DNA of 64,000 bases from Cyanodermella asteris (lineage: Eukaryota > Ascomycota > Lecanoromycetes > Ostropales > Stictidaceae): positions 148,310 to 212,309 of the forward strand of contig UYJD01000001.1 in the NCBI GenBank assembly GCA_900618795.1, in the 5' to 3' direction. The translations under genes and the position numbers were made by a program. The notes under the pieces are model-generated. The model saw nothing but the letters and a program-made list of their open reading frames with translations. It was not told where the DNA came from and searched no databases. Each line of letters starts with the position of its first letter. The stretch's first letter is position 1. This document shows, in pieces, positions 23,354 through 33,254 of the stretch.

Positions 23354-24572
23354 GCGTGAGGCGCAAGGATTGGTGAAAAGAATTGGCTAGTTGGCCGTGA
23401 TACCTAATGTACATACCCAATTTGATGCGTTAAACATGCAATCTTCCTCTCTTGATGCCATGTGAATGGTAACAGTGTGCCTCGTACCCAGCCTGTCTCC
23501 GTGCTCGGCAACATTTCGTCCCACCAAGACCGCGTTCCTACGAGAGGTATCGCACAGCTCCTAGCTGCGTCAATTCCGTGCCTGTCTCATGCGCAAAGGC
23601 CACAGTCTGTCCGCGCATTCTGCGGCCAATCTTGTCGCAGACATGCGCCGAGAGTTCGTAAATCCATTGGCTGAATCACCCGAAATTGCTGTCCCGCTGT
23701 TGAGCTATAGACAGATATACTTTGGCACCAATCTGCGAAGCAAGGTGGCAGGCTTGAAGTCGCTGCTGCTGGCCTATGCAGCCAAGTACTGGCCAAAGTT
23801 TTCGATCAGATCCCCAGCCAAGCACCTCGCTCAGTACCCAGCCAAACACCTGGTCAAGTCCCTAGCCGAGTATCCAGCTAAGTAAGTACCTGGCTAAGTA
23901 CTCAGCCGAGTGCCTGAGGAGATACTTCAGGGAATATTCAGTTCGATATAAGTAGCTGAGGTCATACCTACACAAGTATTCACATCCGTCTTACACAAAC
24001 GACTTGATTCGACAGGGAATCTCTTTCGCCCGGCTCGAAAGCCAGTGCTTGAAACTTGGAATGATTTGAGCTAGCTTCCATATCTATGCTACGTATACAC
24101 AGCGTGATCGCTCGACGTCAAATCAACCAATACTGTTTGATCAGCGGAAGTCCTTGCACCAGGACTCAGGAAAGTCCTGAAGTGTATCATTAATCGAGCA
24201 CCAATGAGACGACATTCCATTGCGGTCTCGTTACATGTACACAATATGTGGTGTGGAATGAGGACCCCTGTTTGCGCGGCTCCCGCGCCAGCATCGGCGT
24301 GCTTCCATGGAAACGGCTGGGTTCCAGCATTCCTGAGCGCAGTCTCAGAATCTGATCGGCGTGGTGGAATGAAGCGGCGAATTCGAGCCATGTCGAGCGA
24401 CAGCTGCAGTTTGCACATTGGCCAATGGCCGCAATGGCTTTTGGCATGGCTCTAGAAGAATGGGGCTTTGTCACACTGCCCTCACACATGGGCCATGGGA
24501 TCGACGGGTTGTGATTCATGAGCGGAGCTAGGTACAGCTCGACATCTCAACCACTCATTGCTTTGTCATGAA
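23354..24572. other. intergenic region with 12-bp satellite locus
   Basis: Convergent 3' ends of the GPI-protein gene and the flavoprotein gene. Apart from the tandem array at 23786-23945, I see no supportable gene. Confidence 0.6.
23786..23945 (-). repeat. degenerate 12-bp tandem array, locus 2
   Basis: Thirteen units of 12 bp with one 4-bp interruption: gtactggccaaa, atccccagccaa, gcacctcgctca, gtacccagccaa, gtccctagccga, gtatccagctaa, gtacctggctaa, gtactcagccga and others. The unit at 23834-23845 is the exact reverse complement of TTGGCTGGGTAC, so the array runs opposite to loci 1 and 3. Confidence 0.88.
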
Positions 24573-26144
24573 TCATCGGACTGCTTTCGCCCGTGTTGCT
24601 GCTTGCGTGCCAGCAATCCTGCCGAATACCGCACCGGAAGTGAGGCCGCTGCCACCAGGGTAGTTGCCGTAGAAAAGTCCACCGACCATCTCCCCGGCAC
24701 AAAATAAGCCTGGGATTGGCTCGCTTGTATGCTCTGATATTACAGCCGCCGAGTGAGGATCGATCTTGATACCTCCGAAAGTGAAGGTGATGCCGCATGT
24801 CACCTTGACAGCCAGGAAGGGTGCTTTTGTGATGGGTAAAGCCCAGTTCGTCTTGTCCAGCTTGAGACCGCCTTTCGAAGACCGCGACGATAGTCCGTCC
24901 TTCTTCGACGGATCAAAGGTCGTGTCGGGTCTCTCTCCATGATACAGAGCAACTGCATCGTTATACTCATGAATTGTCCTGGCAAAGTTTTCTGGTCTTT
25001 TCAGACCTTTTGCAGCTAACTTGTCTGCCAGCTCCTCAAGCGAGTCTCCCCAAACTTTCTCGACAACTTCATCCGCGTACTCTTCTTGCCTCAGCCACTG
25101 CGCGGCGTCGGAATCCCAAACTTGGAAAGCAACGCCGTCCGGCTGCATTAGAATCTCACGTCCAAATTTGGCATAGGTGTAGTTCCGCATGTCGAGCCCT
25201 TCGTCCACGAAGCGGTCGCCGTTCACATTAATCATAATACCAAGGGGGTACCCGGACTTGGTGAACTGATTGGTGAGTTGGGTATCGCCTTTGTCGGTAG
25301 GAGCGTTTGCGTCCCAGCAGGTTGAGTGGCAGCTCGACCATCCACCGACAGGTTTGGCGCCAATGTTCATAGCTACGTTGAGTAAGTCGCCAGTGTTATA
25401 GGGCGTTCCTCGAACATGCGCGAGGTCCCAGTTTGGTCCCAGATAACGTGCGCGCATGCTGGAGTTGGCTTCGAAGCCGCCAGCGGCTAGAATGACGCCG
25501 CCTCGAGCATGAATTTCATGAGTTGTGTTGTCGGGTCGTCGTACCGTGACACCGTTGATTGCATTCTTGTCATTGTTTAGAAGACCGATGACCGGGCTGC
25601 GGTATCTGACTTCGATGCCCTTTCTCTGTGCATTGGCCTGGTGCTGCTGTGTGAGACCTTTGCCACCATCTTCAATCGCCAGCACCATTCCGCCCCAGAA
25701 CTTGAAGCGTCCATCTATCTCATAGGCTTGTCGATTGAAGCTTAGTCGAAACCGTATGCCGTTGCCAGCCAGCCATTTCACCGTCTCGTTCGACTTACCC
25801 ACAAGAACCTTTGCCAGTTCGGGATCACATCGACCGTTAGTCACGCGCCTCATATCGGCCATAAAATCATGTTCAGTATATGACTCCATGTCGATCTTGT
25901 CTGCCAAGTCCGGCATGACATTGTGTACCAACGGCAATACATCCTGCAGTCCATGGAAGACAGTGCGATATGCACCGGCGGTGAACGTGGTGTTTCCACC
26001 CGCCCACTCTTCCGGTGCTTTCTCGAGGATCAAGACACATTCTGCTCCGGCCTCTTTGGCCGCGCTCGCAGCTGAGAAGCCAGCATTGCCAGAGCCAACG
26101 ACTATCACGTCGAAAGTCTCTCCAGCCGAAGGTCCTGGCGTCAT
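24573..26144 (-). CDS. FAD-dependent tricarballylate dehydrogenase-like flavoprotein
   Basis: Single-exon gene of 523 residues in the fumarate reductase/succinate dehydrogenase flavoprotein family. The N-terminal FAD-binding motif is FDVIVVGSGNAGFSAASAA, followed by VLILEKAPEEWAGGNTTFTAG. The GGVILAAGGFEAN segment in the middle and GLFCAGEMVGGLFYGNYPGGSG near the C-terminus are the remaining dinucleotide-binding and active-site parts. The GGNTTFTAGAYR form resembles bacterial tricarballylate dehydrogenase (TcuA) more than fumarate reductases, which favours oxidation of a tricarboxylate such as tricarballylate to cis-aconitate; the substrate is inferred. The start is the ATG at 26144, since upstream in-frame positions have only GTG. 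It lies head-to-head with an MFS transporter 868 bp away, consistent with an uptake-and-oxidation pair. No targeting peptide is obvious, so it is probably cytosolic. Confidence 0.8.
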   Translation of the reverse strand: MTPGPSAGETFDVIVVGSGNAGFSAASAAKEAGAECVLILEKAPEEWAGGNTTFTAGAYRTVFHGLQDVLPLVHNVMPDLADKIDMESYTEHDFMADMRRVTNGRCDPELAKVLVGKSNETVKWLAGNGIRFRLSFNRQAYEIDGRFKFWGGMVLAIEDGGKGLTQQHQANAQRKGIEVRYRSPVIGLLNNDKNAINGVTVRRPDNTTHEIHARGGVILAAGGFEANSSMRARYLGPNWDLAHVRGTPYNTGDLLNVAMNIGAKPVGGWSSCHSTCWDANAPTDKGDTQLTNQFTKSGYPLGIMINVNGDRFVDEGLDMRNYTYAKFGREILMQPDGVAFQVWDSDAAQWLRQEEYADEVVEKVWGDSLEELADKLAAKGLKRPENFARTIHEYNDAVALYHGERPDTTFDPSKKDGLSSRSSKGGLKLDKTNWALPITKAPFLAVKVTCGITFTFGGIKIDPHSAAVISEHTSEPIPGLFCAGEMVGGLFYGNYPGGSGLTSGAVFGRIAGTQAATRAKAVR

Positions 26145-27011
26145 GCTCGTTCGTGAGCCAAGAGGCGGGTGGGAAAGGGTAGGCACTCAACGGTTAAAAC
26201 TTGGCGAATTCAGATGCCGGCGACCTTTGCTCAGAACGCCAGGACCCCACGGCTACAAATCAACCTCCTTCCATCTCGTCGCAGGTCAATGATGAGACGC
26301 AGTTCCGCCGACGACAAACCTTACTCACACGCTTCTGCTGACGCGTGCATCGTAGGTGGACCGACAACGCAGCAAATTCAGCCATAACCATGAGAAACGA
26401 TCTTCTGGGTCCGCCACTGGGTCGAAAAGCTTCGCGCCGCCTTCCATGCTGGCTTATCCGGCCATCTAGAAGGCTTTTCCGCCTCGTACCCACTGCGGCT
26501 GGGGAAGCAATGTCCACCGGCTCCACTTTAGCCTGGGGTGTAGCAAGACGCGATGCGGGGGAATGATTAGCGGCGGCGTTTTCCCGATGGCTACAGCATC
26601 CTTCAAAGCTGCACCTATCTGACCGATGCAGGAGAGCGGCACGGCTGAACTGATTTCGCTGGTCGCTGTCCGGGGTAGGAGGCGTCGGGTCTGGGCCAAG
26701 ACGAGGGGAGGGATCAATGGAAGTGCACCAACGAGGTAGGTGTGTACCACCGTGTCCAAGTAACAGGATCGAGTGCGTGGCCCGTTGAGGCCGTTGGACG
26801 GTGAGTTCCAGAGTGTGTCGACCTTGGTATATCTCTGTCTGCTTTCTTCAATCTTATAGAGAGCTCCGTGTGCTGTCCGCTTTCCACCCTCCTGCTTTTG
26901 CCAGTGCTTTGTCTCCAGACGTTCACTACAAAGGACTTGCGTGGAGATTCCTTCTCTCAGCCAACGGATCCAAGCTACTCTCATACCGCGAGCTATATTA
27001 ATCCTCCTACC
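26145..27011. other. divergent promoter region of flavoprotein/MFS pair
   Basis: 867 bp between two divergent start codons. No supportable gene lies inside. The arrangement would allow shared control of the pair. Confidence 0.55.
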
Positions 27012-28556
27012 ATGTCTAAGAACGATGAAGTCTTCGAAGTGGAGCAGGTGACCTCAAACATCTCAGTCGATGCCGAACGGGCACATTTCACAAAGGCGGA
27101 GGAGAATGCAGTCATTCGAAAGCTCGACAAGCGGTTACTGCCCTTGATCTTCGTTCTATACACTTTGTCCGTCTTGGACCGCAGCAATCTGGGCAACGCA
27201 AAGCTCGCCGGTCTCAACAAGAGTGTCGACCTGACTGGTGCAAATTACAACTGGCTTGGAACAGTCTTCTACATTGCATGTGAGCAGCTTGACGAATTGA
27301 AGGCAATCATGCGTGTTACTGACGATCCGCAGACATAACTTTCCAGTGGACATTGCTAGGATGGAAGCAGTTCAAGCCCCACCAGTACTGTGCCTTTGCA
27401 GTCTTCTTCTGGGGCACCATCGCTACAGTACAGGCGGGTGTCACGAGCTGGGGTGGCTTGATGGCCTGCAGGTTCCTTCTCGGCGTCGCAGAAGCCATGT
27501 TCAGCCCGGGCGTCCCACTATACCTTTCGTACTTCTATCCCCGTGAGAAGGTCGGATTTCGCCAGGGTGTGTTCATTGCCGGTGCGGCTATGGCCAACGC
27601 ATACGGAGGTGCTCTGGCATACGGCATCTCGCAGATCAAAAGCCCGCTGCTGGCGCCGTGGAGGATCCTATTCATCATCGAGGGTCTTCCTACGATCGTC
27701 TTCGCCGTCGTCGCGTGGTTCTTCATGCCCGATTCTCTCATGGAAGCCAAGTTCCTGAATGAAAAGGAGAAAGCGATTGCTCAGTCGTACATTACGCGAG
27801 ACCAGAAATCCGACGAAGGTAACCACAAGCGCGGTTTGCGCCTGAAAGAGCTTGCCGCCGCTTTCAAGGATCCCAAGAGTGAGTGCCCGCAATTTGTTCA
27901 GACTTGAGAGTATAAAACTGACTCAACCAGGCTATATCCCTCCTCTGATGTACTTTTCCATCAACGTCTCCTACGCCTCTCTCCCCCTCTTCCTCCCCAC
28001 CATCATCAGCGAAATTGGCACCTTCACCACAATTCAAAGCAACGGCCTCAGCGCCCCCCCCTATCTCCTCTGCTTCTTCATGATCCTGACCCTGACCTAC
28101 CTCTCCGACCGCCTGAACCTGCGGGGCCCCTTCACCGGCGGCATCGCAGCCGTCGCGTCCATCGGTTTCATCCTGCAAGCCACCGTCCTCAACGGGTCAG
28201 TCCGCTACTTTGCCACCTTCCTCTCAGTGCAAATCTTCTGCGCTGTCGCCTTGACGCTGGCGTGGACGGCGAACATTCATGCAACGGAATCGAAGCGCGC
28301 GGGCGCGTATGCGATGTTGGCCACGTTGGGTCAGTGTGGGCCGCTATTGGGCACGAATGTGTTCCCAGCAAGTGAGGGCCCGTTTTATCATAAGGGAATG
28401 TGGATTTCGGCGAGCTTTTGTGCGTTTGTGTCGGTGTTGAGTGCGATTTTGAGCTGTATTTTGATTGTGGAGAATAGGAAGCTGGCGAAGGCGGAGGCGG
28501 AGTGTACTGACGAGAAGCAGCTTGGTCACGAGCGCGGATTCAGATATATTTGGTAG
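27012..28556 (+). CDS. MFS transporter, anion:cation symporter (Dal5-like)
   Basis: Plasma-membrane transporter of 479 residues in three exons: 27012-27279, 27333-27878 and 27931-28556. The joints restore FYIAYITFQWTLLGWKQF and FKDPKSYIPPLMYF. The N-terminus is cytoplasmic. The first membrane segment carries RKLDKRLLPLIFVLYTLSVLDRSNLGNAKLAGL, the hallmark of the Dal5/ACS group of fungal MFS carriers of organic anions. Further segments include RFLLGVAEAMFSPG, YLSYFYPREKVGFRQG and LYLSYFY. About 12 hydrophobic segments are expected from its length. It shares an upstream region with the tricarballylate-dehydrogenase-like gene, so a tricarboxylate substrate is a reasonable inference. Exon 3 changes from C-ending to G/T-ending codons near 28250. 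Confidence 0.88.
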
Positions 28557-29298
28557 ATGTTTCTGGTAGACTACATGATTTTCACTCTACGAATTGGATG
28601 ACTTATAAATAAAACCAATACTGCTCTAGGCCGGTGGGCAAAAGTCGTTGCGCAGGGCAAGTAGTACAGCTTCTACTCACACTATTACTTGTACGTCTCC
28701 CTCGATTAATACTTGTATAGGTAGGTTATGAACCTGAGACTAGGACATGTCTCGAGGTGTTCCTAGAAATCAATACACTGGTCGTTGATCGAAGACTTCT
28801 AAAGGTGTCAAAATACTCATGTCGGCCACGACTTTCATACTACTGCCTGCGAAGCTCGGTAGCGAAAAATGCAAGACAAATATTCGAATGACCAATTGTT
28901 CGAAGGGGGAAAAAAAGATAAAAAAAAAGAAAGAAAAGCTCAGACAACGATTTTAATGTCGATCTTTGTGACAGGCAGCGTTTAGTCACATGCACAGTGG
29001 GGAGCTCAGAACGAGCCGCAGCCGTGACTGACACGCCGGGAAGCCGCATCTTGCTCGTACCATTCTTCCTTCGCGACAACATCCCTACAAGAGGGTGAAT
29101 CGACACCAAATCATGCGCAAGTCCTCACCCTCACTTCACCGCTACCGCACCTGAACCCATAAATGCGGCAGTCTCAGCTCCCCCTTGCTTGAAAAGCTTC
29201 CTACAACTTCCACTCTTGCCCCGCAAACCCGCAACTCCGACTCTCTCAACCCCCATATACCATACCCGAAAGAAATAATAGCTCGAGCCACCACGATC
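28557..29298. other. intergenic region, no gene seen
   Basis: Intergenic sequence between two plus-strand genes. It includes an A/G-rich run near 28906-28937. No coding or RNA gene is supported. Confidence 0.5.
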
Positions 29299-29879
29299 AT
29301 GTTCGCCGGAAAGCGCCTCCAAAAGGTAAAAGATCACATACACACATACACGCACACACACTCAGCTCGACCGCTCTCACTGACACCCTCCAGGAACTCC
29401 TCAAGCTCGAAAAGGGCCCCCTCCCCCCCGGCATAACCCTCGTCTCCGCCCCGGACCTCTCGACCTGGGAACTCGACATCCGCGTCCTCGACAGCAACCC
29501 CATCTACGACTCGCAGACCTTCCGCCTGCGCTTCTCCTTCTCCGCCAAATATCCGATCGAAGCGCCCGAAGTCACCTTCGTCGCCAACAACAACAACCGC
29601 CACCACGGCCAAACGTCCGACGACGACGACGACGCGGCACAGGTCCGCCGGATACCGCTCCATCCGCACGTGTACAGCAACGGGATCATATGCCTGGATT
29701 TGTTGGACTCGAGCGGGTGGAGTCCCGTGCACAACGTGGAGAGCGTGTGCGTGAGCTTGCAGAGCATGTTGACGAGCAATACGGTGGCGGAGCGGCCCGA
29801 GGGGGATGATGTTTTTGTGAAGAGCAATCGGCGGAGGCCGAGGGATATTGATTTTGTGTTTCACGATGACAAGGTCTGA
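29299..29879 (+). CDS. UBE2W-like ubiquitin-conjugating enzyme E2
   Basis: E2 enzyme of 170 residues in two exons, 29299-29325 (nine codons) and 29394-29879. The core has LPPGITLVSAPDLSTWELDI, FRLRFSFSAKYPIEAPEVTF and HPHVYSNGIICLDLL with catalytic Cys109. In place of the usual HPN it has HPH, and the segments WSPVHNVESVCVSLQSMLTS and the terminal FHDD match UBE2W, an E2 that ubiquitylates the alpha-amino group of substrates. An Asn- and Asp-rich insertion at about residues 74-92 precedes the active site and is absent from the animal proteins I know. Third-position usage switches from C to G around codon 96. UBE2W-type function is inferred from sequence. Confidence 0.87.
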
Positions 29880-30210
29880 ATGAGGCGATATTCCGGTACT
29901 GGGAACACGCTGTCGAGGCAGCAGCGAATTTCTTGGGGATCGGTTACCGGACTGGCTTACCGCAACGACTTGGGTTTTTCTCTTATCCTTTTTGGAGCGC
30001 GGAGTTGGGCGTCGGACAATCACTACCCTCTCGTTGTGATGGACTATGGGTATTTTGGCAAATGGAAATGAGTCTACGGCAAACATATCACGCATACGCT
30101 ATGAAGCAGTATTGGAATAGTTCTATCACGTTTTGAGCACGTGCGATGGATGTGATCAAACAAATGGGTATCATACAATGCGATGCGGGCCGGCCTTTTT
30201 CGTCCTTCTC
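29880..30210. other. convergent 3' intergenic region
   Basis: 331 bp between the stop codons of the E2 gene (plus) and the dynamitin gene (minus). Only 3' UTR sequence is expected; nothing else is seen. Confidence 0.5.
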
Positions 30211-31563
30211 TCACTTGCCCAGCTTCTTCATCCTGTCGGCAATGTCGCTCACCCAGCCTTCAACGACTTTCATATTGTTTTGCGTCTTCGACTCGCTTTG
30301 ACCGAGCATCTTTTCGACCTTGTCAAGACTTTCCTTCCATTCCGCGAGCTCAGTATTCATGTCCGCTTGCCTTTTCTCGAGCTCGCTCAAGCTGTTGCTG
30401 GCATTCGCGGCGTCCGTGTGTAAAAGTCGAAGAGACCGGAGTCTGTCGAGGAGTCCAGGCAGGATGGGTGCCAGAGCCTCAATGGTCGGCAATGTACCGT
30501 GAAGCGCGTTGATTTTCGCGACCTGTTCGGGATCATCGATTCCCAGCTCGCCGTTGCCGTTTGCGGGCCCACGTTCCTCGATCCGGCTCGAGCGCGGGGA
30601 TGTGAGAGTTTCTTGTGCTTCCTTCGCTCGCTGCCTGGCTTCTGCAAGCTTCTCTGTCTGGTCGTACAAGGCCTGTACCCGTTTGTGTACGCTGTCTAGT
30701 GAAGCCGCGGATGCAGAGGTGAGGGTTGACAGTTGTTTGTCGAGGATGTCCAGAGTGGGTAGCAGAGGCTTTCGGTAGAGTGAGCCTTCTTTCATTGGCA
30801 AGGTCGTGCTGTCGGCCCCAAGTAATGCTTCCAGCACCGCAAGTCGTGTGTCGAAAGAAGCAGCCTTTGCTAGGGCGTGAGAGGAACTGTAGGTCGGCGC
30901 ATAAGAGATCGTATATCCTGTAGACTCCGCCATCGGCGTCTGGCTGATGTCCTCTGCACTTTGTGACACTGCTGGTTTCAAGTTCAGCTTTCGCCGCAAC
31001 CTCTCCTCTGCGGGCTTCTCGCCGGTCGCAATAGCTTTGTTCAAAGTCTCGAGGTCGTCATCCAACCCTTCCAGGCCGTCCATATCTAAATTCACGCCTT
31101 CTTCCCTCTTCTTGTCAAGCGCGCTCTTAAGCTCAGCAGCCTCCCTCTTCAGCCTGGCAAGCCGCCTCCTGAGCCCCTCCGGCGAAGGGTCCTCTTCCTC
31201 ACTCCAGTCCTCAGCCTCCTCATCCTGCCCAATCCTCTCCTCACCCTCGTCGACAGCAGTATCTCGCCTCCGTCTTCGTCTGCTGCTCTTGACCTGATAC
31301 GACCGTCTCTCTGCATTGATCCGGTCCGAGAAATCCGCCTCCGTGGCATCGACTCGCGAGCCAAGGAATCTCGAGCTCGCAGCCTGTCGGTCCAGGTGTT
31401 GTCGATCGATGTACTCGCTGAGAATAGCGTCGTCGTCCTCTGCCGCGAAGCTGGACGCCGGAGCTGCTGTGGAAGTGTCGTCTGTGAGCTCGGGTGTGTT
31501 GAAGAGATCGGGCCCGGAATCGAGGTCGGGAAGACCGGCGTACTTGTCTTTCGCGTCGGCCAT
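30211..31563 (-). CDS. dynactin subunit 2 (dynamitin)
   Basis: Shoulder-arm subunit of dynactin, the cofactor of cytoplasmic dynein used for nuclear and vesicle movement along microtubules. Single exon of 450 residues. It begins with the family signature DKYAGLPDLDSGPDLFNTPEL, followed by an acidic and Arg-rich region and several heptad-like coiled-coil stretches (about 140-185, 255-310 and 370-440). A second conserved block is FDTRLAVLEALLG. Length and coiled-coil layout fit fungal dynamitins. It is convergent with the E2 gene. The start is the first ATG and gives MADAKDKYAGLPD directly. Confidence 0.9.
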   Translation of the reverse strand: MADAKDKYAGLPDLDSGPDLFNTPELTDDTSTAAPASSFAAEDDDAILSEYIDRQHLDRQAASSRFLGSRVDATEADFSDRINAERRSYQVKSSRRRRRRDTAVDEGEERIGQDEEAEDWSEEEDPSPEGLRRRLARLKREAAELKSALDKKREEGVNLDMDGLEGLDDDLETLNKAIATGEKPAEERLRRKLNLKPAVSQSAEDISQTPMAESTGYTISYAPTYSSSHALAKAASFDTRLAVLEALLGADSTTLPMKEGSLYRKPLLPTLDILDKQLSTLTSASAASLDSVHKRVQALYDQTEKLAEARQRAKEAQETLTSPRSSRIEERGPANGNGELGIDDPEQVAKINALHGTLPTIEALAPILPGLLDRLRSLRLLHTDAANASNSLSELEKRQADMNTELAEWKESLDKVEKMLGQSESKTQNNMKVVEGWVSDIADRMKKLGK

Positions 31564-32240
31564 TGTGGGTGATCGCTGGATGAATGATCAAACTATGCAG
31601 GACGCTGACAGAGCCAGAGACGTATTGTGAGGTGCTTAGGAAGTCAACGGGCTGGCAGAACAAGGGAGGGCGGAATGTTTTGTTCGGTCTGCTAGAAACG
31701 GAGCTTCGAGGCAAGGGCGGGCGATCTGCATTTTAGCGCCGGAGCGGTGCCTGATCCGCGCGTTTGAGACATACTCAAAGAGCTCCGCCGAGATTCTTTT
31801 CTCTAGCTAAAGCATCATCACCACCACCATCACCAAACATGCGAACCATCGAAGGAGATCTACCATGCATCCTACTGGATCTCGTATCTTTGCTTCGTGA
31901 GAGTACACTTGCCCTTGATTTTCCATCCGATTTGGACTCAGAGGGATGAGGGTCCGAATTCTTCGACAGTTGAACTGGACCATGGCAGATACTATGGAGT
32001 GGCAGCTGGCGACTGATTTCAATCTCGGCTGACGGCAAAAATGGAGGTAGGCATATAAAGGCTGGTTTGTCTTCACTTCTCCTTGCGCGATCCTTCTCTT
32101 GCATCGTACATCCGTTCTGGTCAATTTTACATCCCTTTCGAACCACCTGCACCTGTCGCTACCAGCTGGTCGCGAAGCTACAAAGCATTGCGCCCTATCC
32201 GCTATCAGTCTCACTGATCACTACGTCTACCTTTCTGAAG
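31564..32240. other. divergent upstream region with a TATA-like box
   Basis: 677 bp between dynamitin (minus) and the first F-box-like gene (plus). TATAAA at 32054-32059, 182 bp before the ATG at 32241, is a plausible core promoter. No gene is seen. Confidence 0.5.
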
Positions 32241-32804
32241 ATGACACTGCCAATATCATCTCCTTCGGCCAACGAGGAACGCGCCGCTGTCCCCGTGGTG
32301 GCCGGTCCTTTGAACTTCACCAATCTTCCCCTCGAGATCCGCGGCCTGGTCGTTGAACAAATCTTCCGAGAAATGCTCGACGAGCTTGAGCGGATGGGTT
32401 CGAAGCTTTGCCCCTGCGGTCGTCGCTACTGCCATGACCACCGTTATCCAACCAAATCTAGCTACCCCTTCTTTCACTATCCCGAACGAACATACGAAGT
32501 CACCTCTCCCGACGCTCCCGAAAATTCATGTGCGCAACTGTGCAGGGACATCGCAATTGTTGATCTTGGGTCAGGCAAGGAGATGTTGCGCTTGCTCAAG
32601 TCGTTTGTTCGCCACCCCGAGCGTCACGTGAATCCATATTTACTCCCGGATCTTCTACCAATTGCTGTGAGCTGCTTGACCTGGCATGTGAGGCTGGCCA
32701 TCCTCGAGGCTCACTTTGGCTGGTCGCCCTATACGCCCTCGGCGAAGCCTCTTGTGGTTGAGGACGCAGAACTTCGGGTTCTTATCCTGAAGCCGCACCT
32801 GTAA
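32241..32804 (+). CDS. short F-box-like protein
   Basis: Single-exon frame of 187 residues. Residues about 23-45 read LNFTNLPLEIRGLVVEQIFREML, an F-box-like helix opening (LPxE(I/L)), which suggests a possible link to an SCF ubiquitin ligase through Skp1. A Cys/His-rich patch (CPCGRRYCHDH) follows near residue 57. No repeat domain for substrate binding is visible. The start is the ATG at 32241; the frame extends upstream without a better ATG. The next gene downstream begins its protein with a very similar LNFTQLPFELR, so the two may be diverged tandem duplicates. Function is otherwise unknown. Confidence 0.6.
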   Translation: MTLPISSPSANEERAAVPVVAGPLNFTNLPLEIRGLVVEQIFREMLDELERMGSKLCPCGRRYCHDHRYPTKSSYPFFHYPERTYEVTSPDAPENSCAQLCRDIAIVDLGSGKEMLRLLKSFVRHPERHVNPYLLPDLLPIAVSCLTWHVRLAILEAHFGWSPYTPSAKPLVVEDAELRVLILKPHL

Positions 32805-33254
32805 ATGCGGTTCACATGGGGGCCTGGATTGCACTTGATGTCACGGCGTTTATATGCTTTGGCCCCGGAGCGGATTACTGTCAGGAACTAGCAGAGTCCA
32901 TCTGTGAGGGCCGATATTTGCAGCTGAGGCAAAACGCATGTCGCTCAGCTCAGATGATAACGCGTTTGCCGAACCGTCGGTACATACGTCAGAAACCCGC
33001 GTGTCCCACACAACTATGGAAACACAGGCCCTCTCTTCGCACAAGACCAGCCCACAAATGGGCCCGACACATACGGAAATGCAAGAATCCTCCATATCGA
33101 TTAGTAGATAAAACGCCACTCCCTTTATTCATGTGATTTCGAAGCATATCCTTCCTTTCAAGTTCCCCCAACACCCTGGCGTGGCTCAATACATCAATCG
33201 AGCACTCGCCGACTTTCGAAATAATTACATCGCCTCGGTCAGAACTCGGCTGTC
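32805..33254. other. intergenic region between two F-box-like genes
   Basis: 450 bp, no supportable gene. It should hold the 3' UTR of the first and the promoter of the second gene. Confidence 0.5.

Noticed and set aside
24204-24455. Plus-strand 83-codon frame beside the flavoprotein gene
   Set aside because: No domain, and it lies in the 3' flank of the flavoprotein gene.
26145-26186. Longer N-terminus for the flavoprotein from position 26186
   Set aside because: The upstream codon is GTG. The ATG at 26144 lies properly just before the FAD-binding motif.
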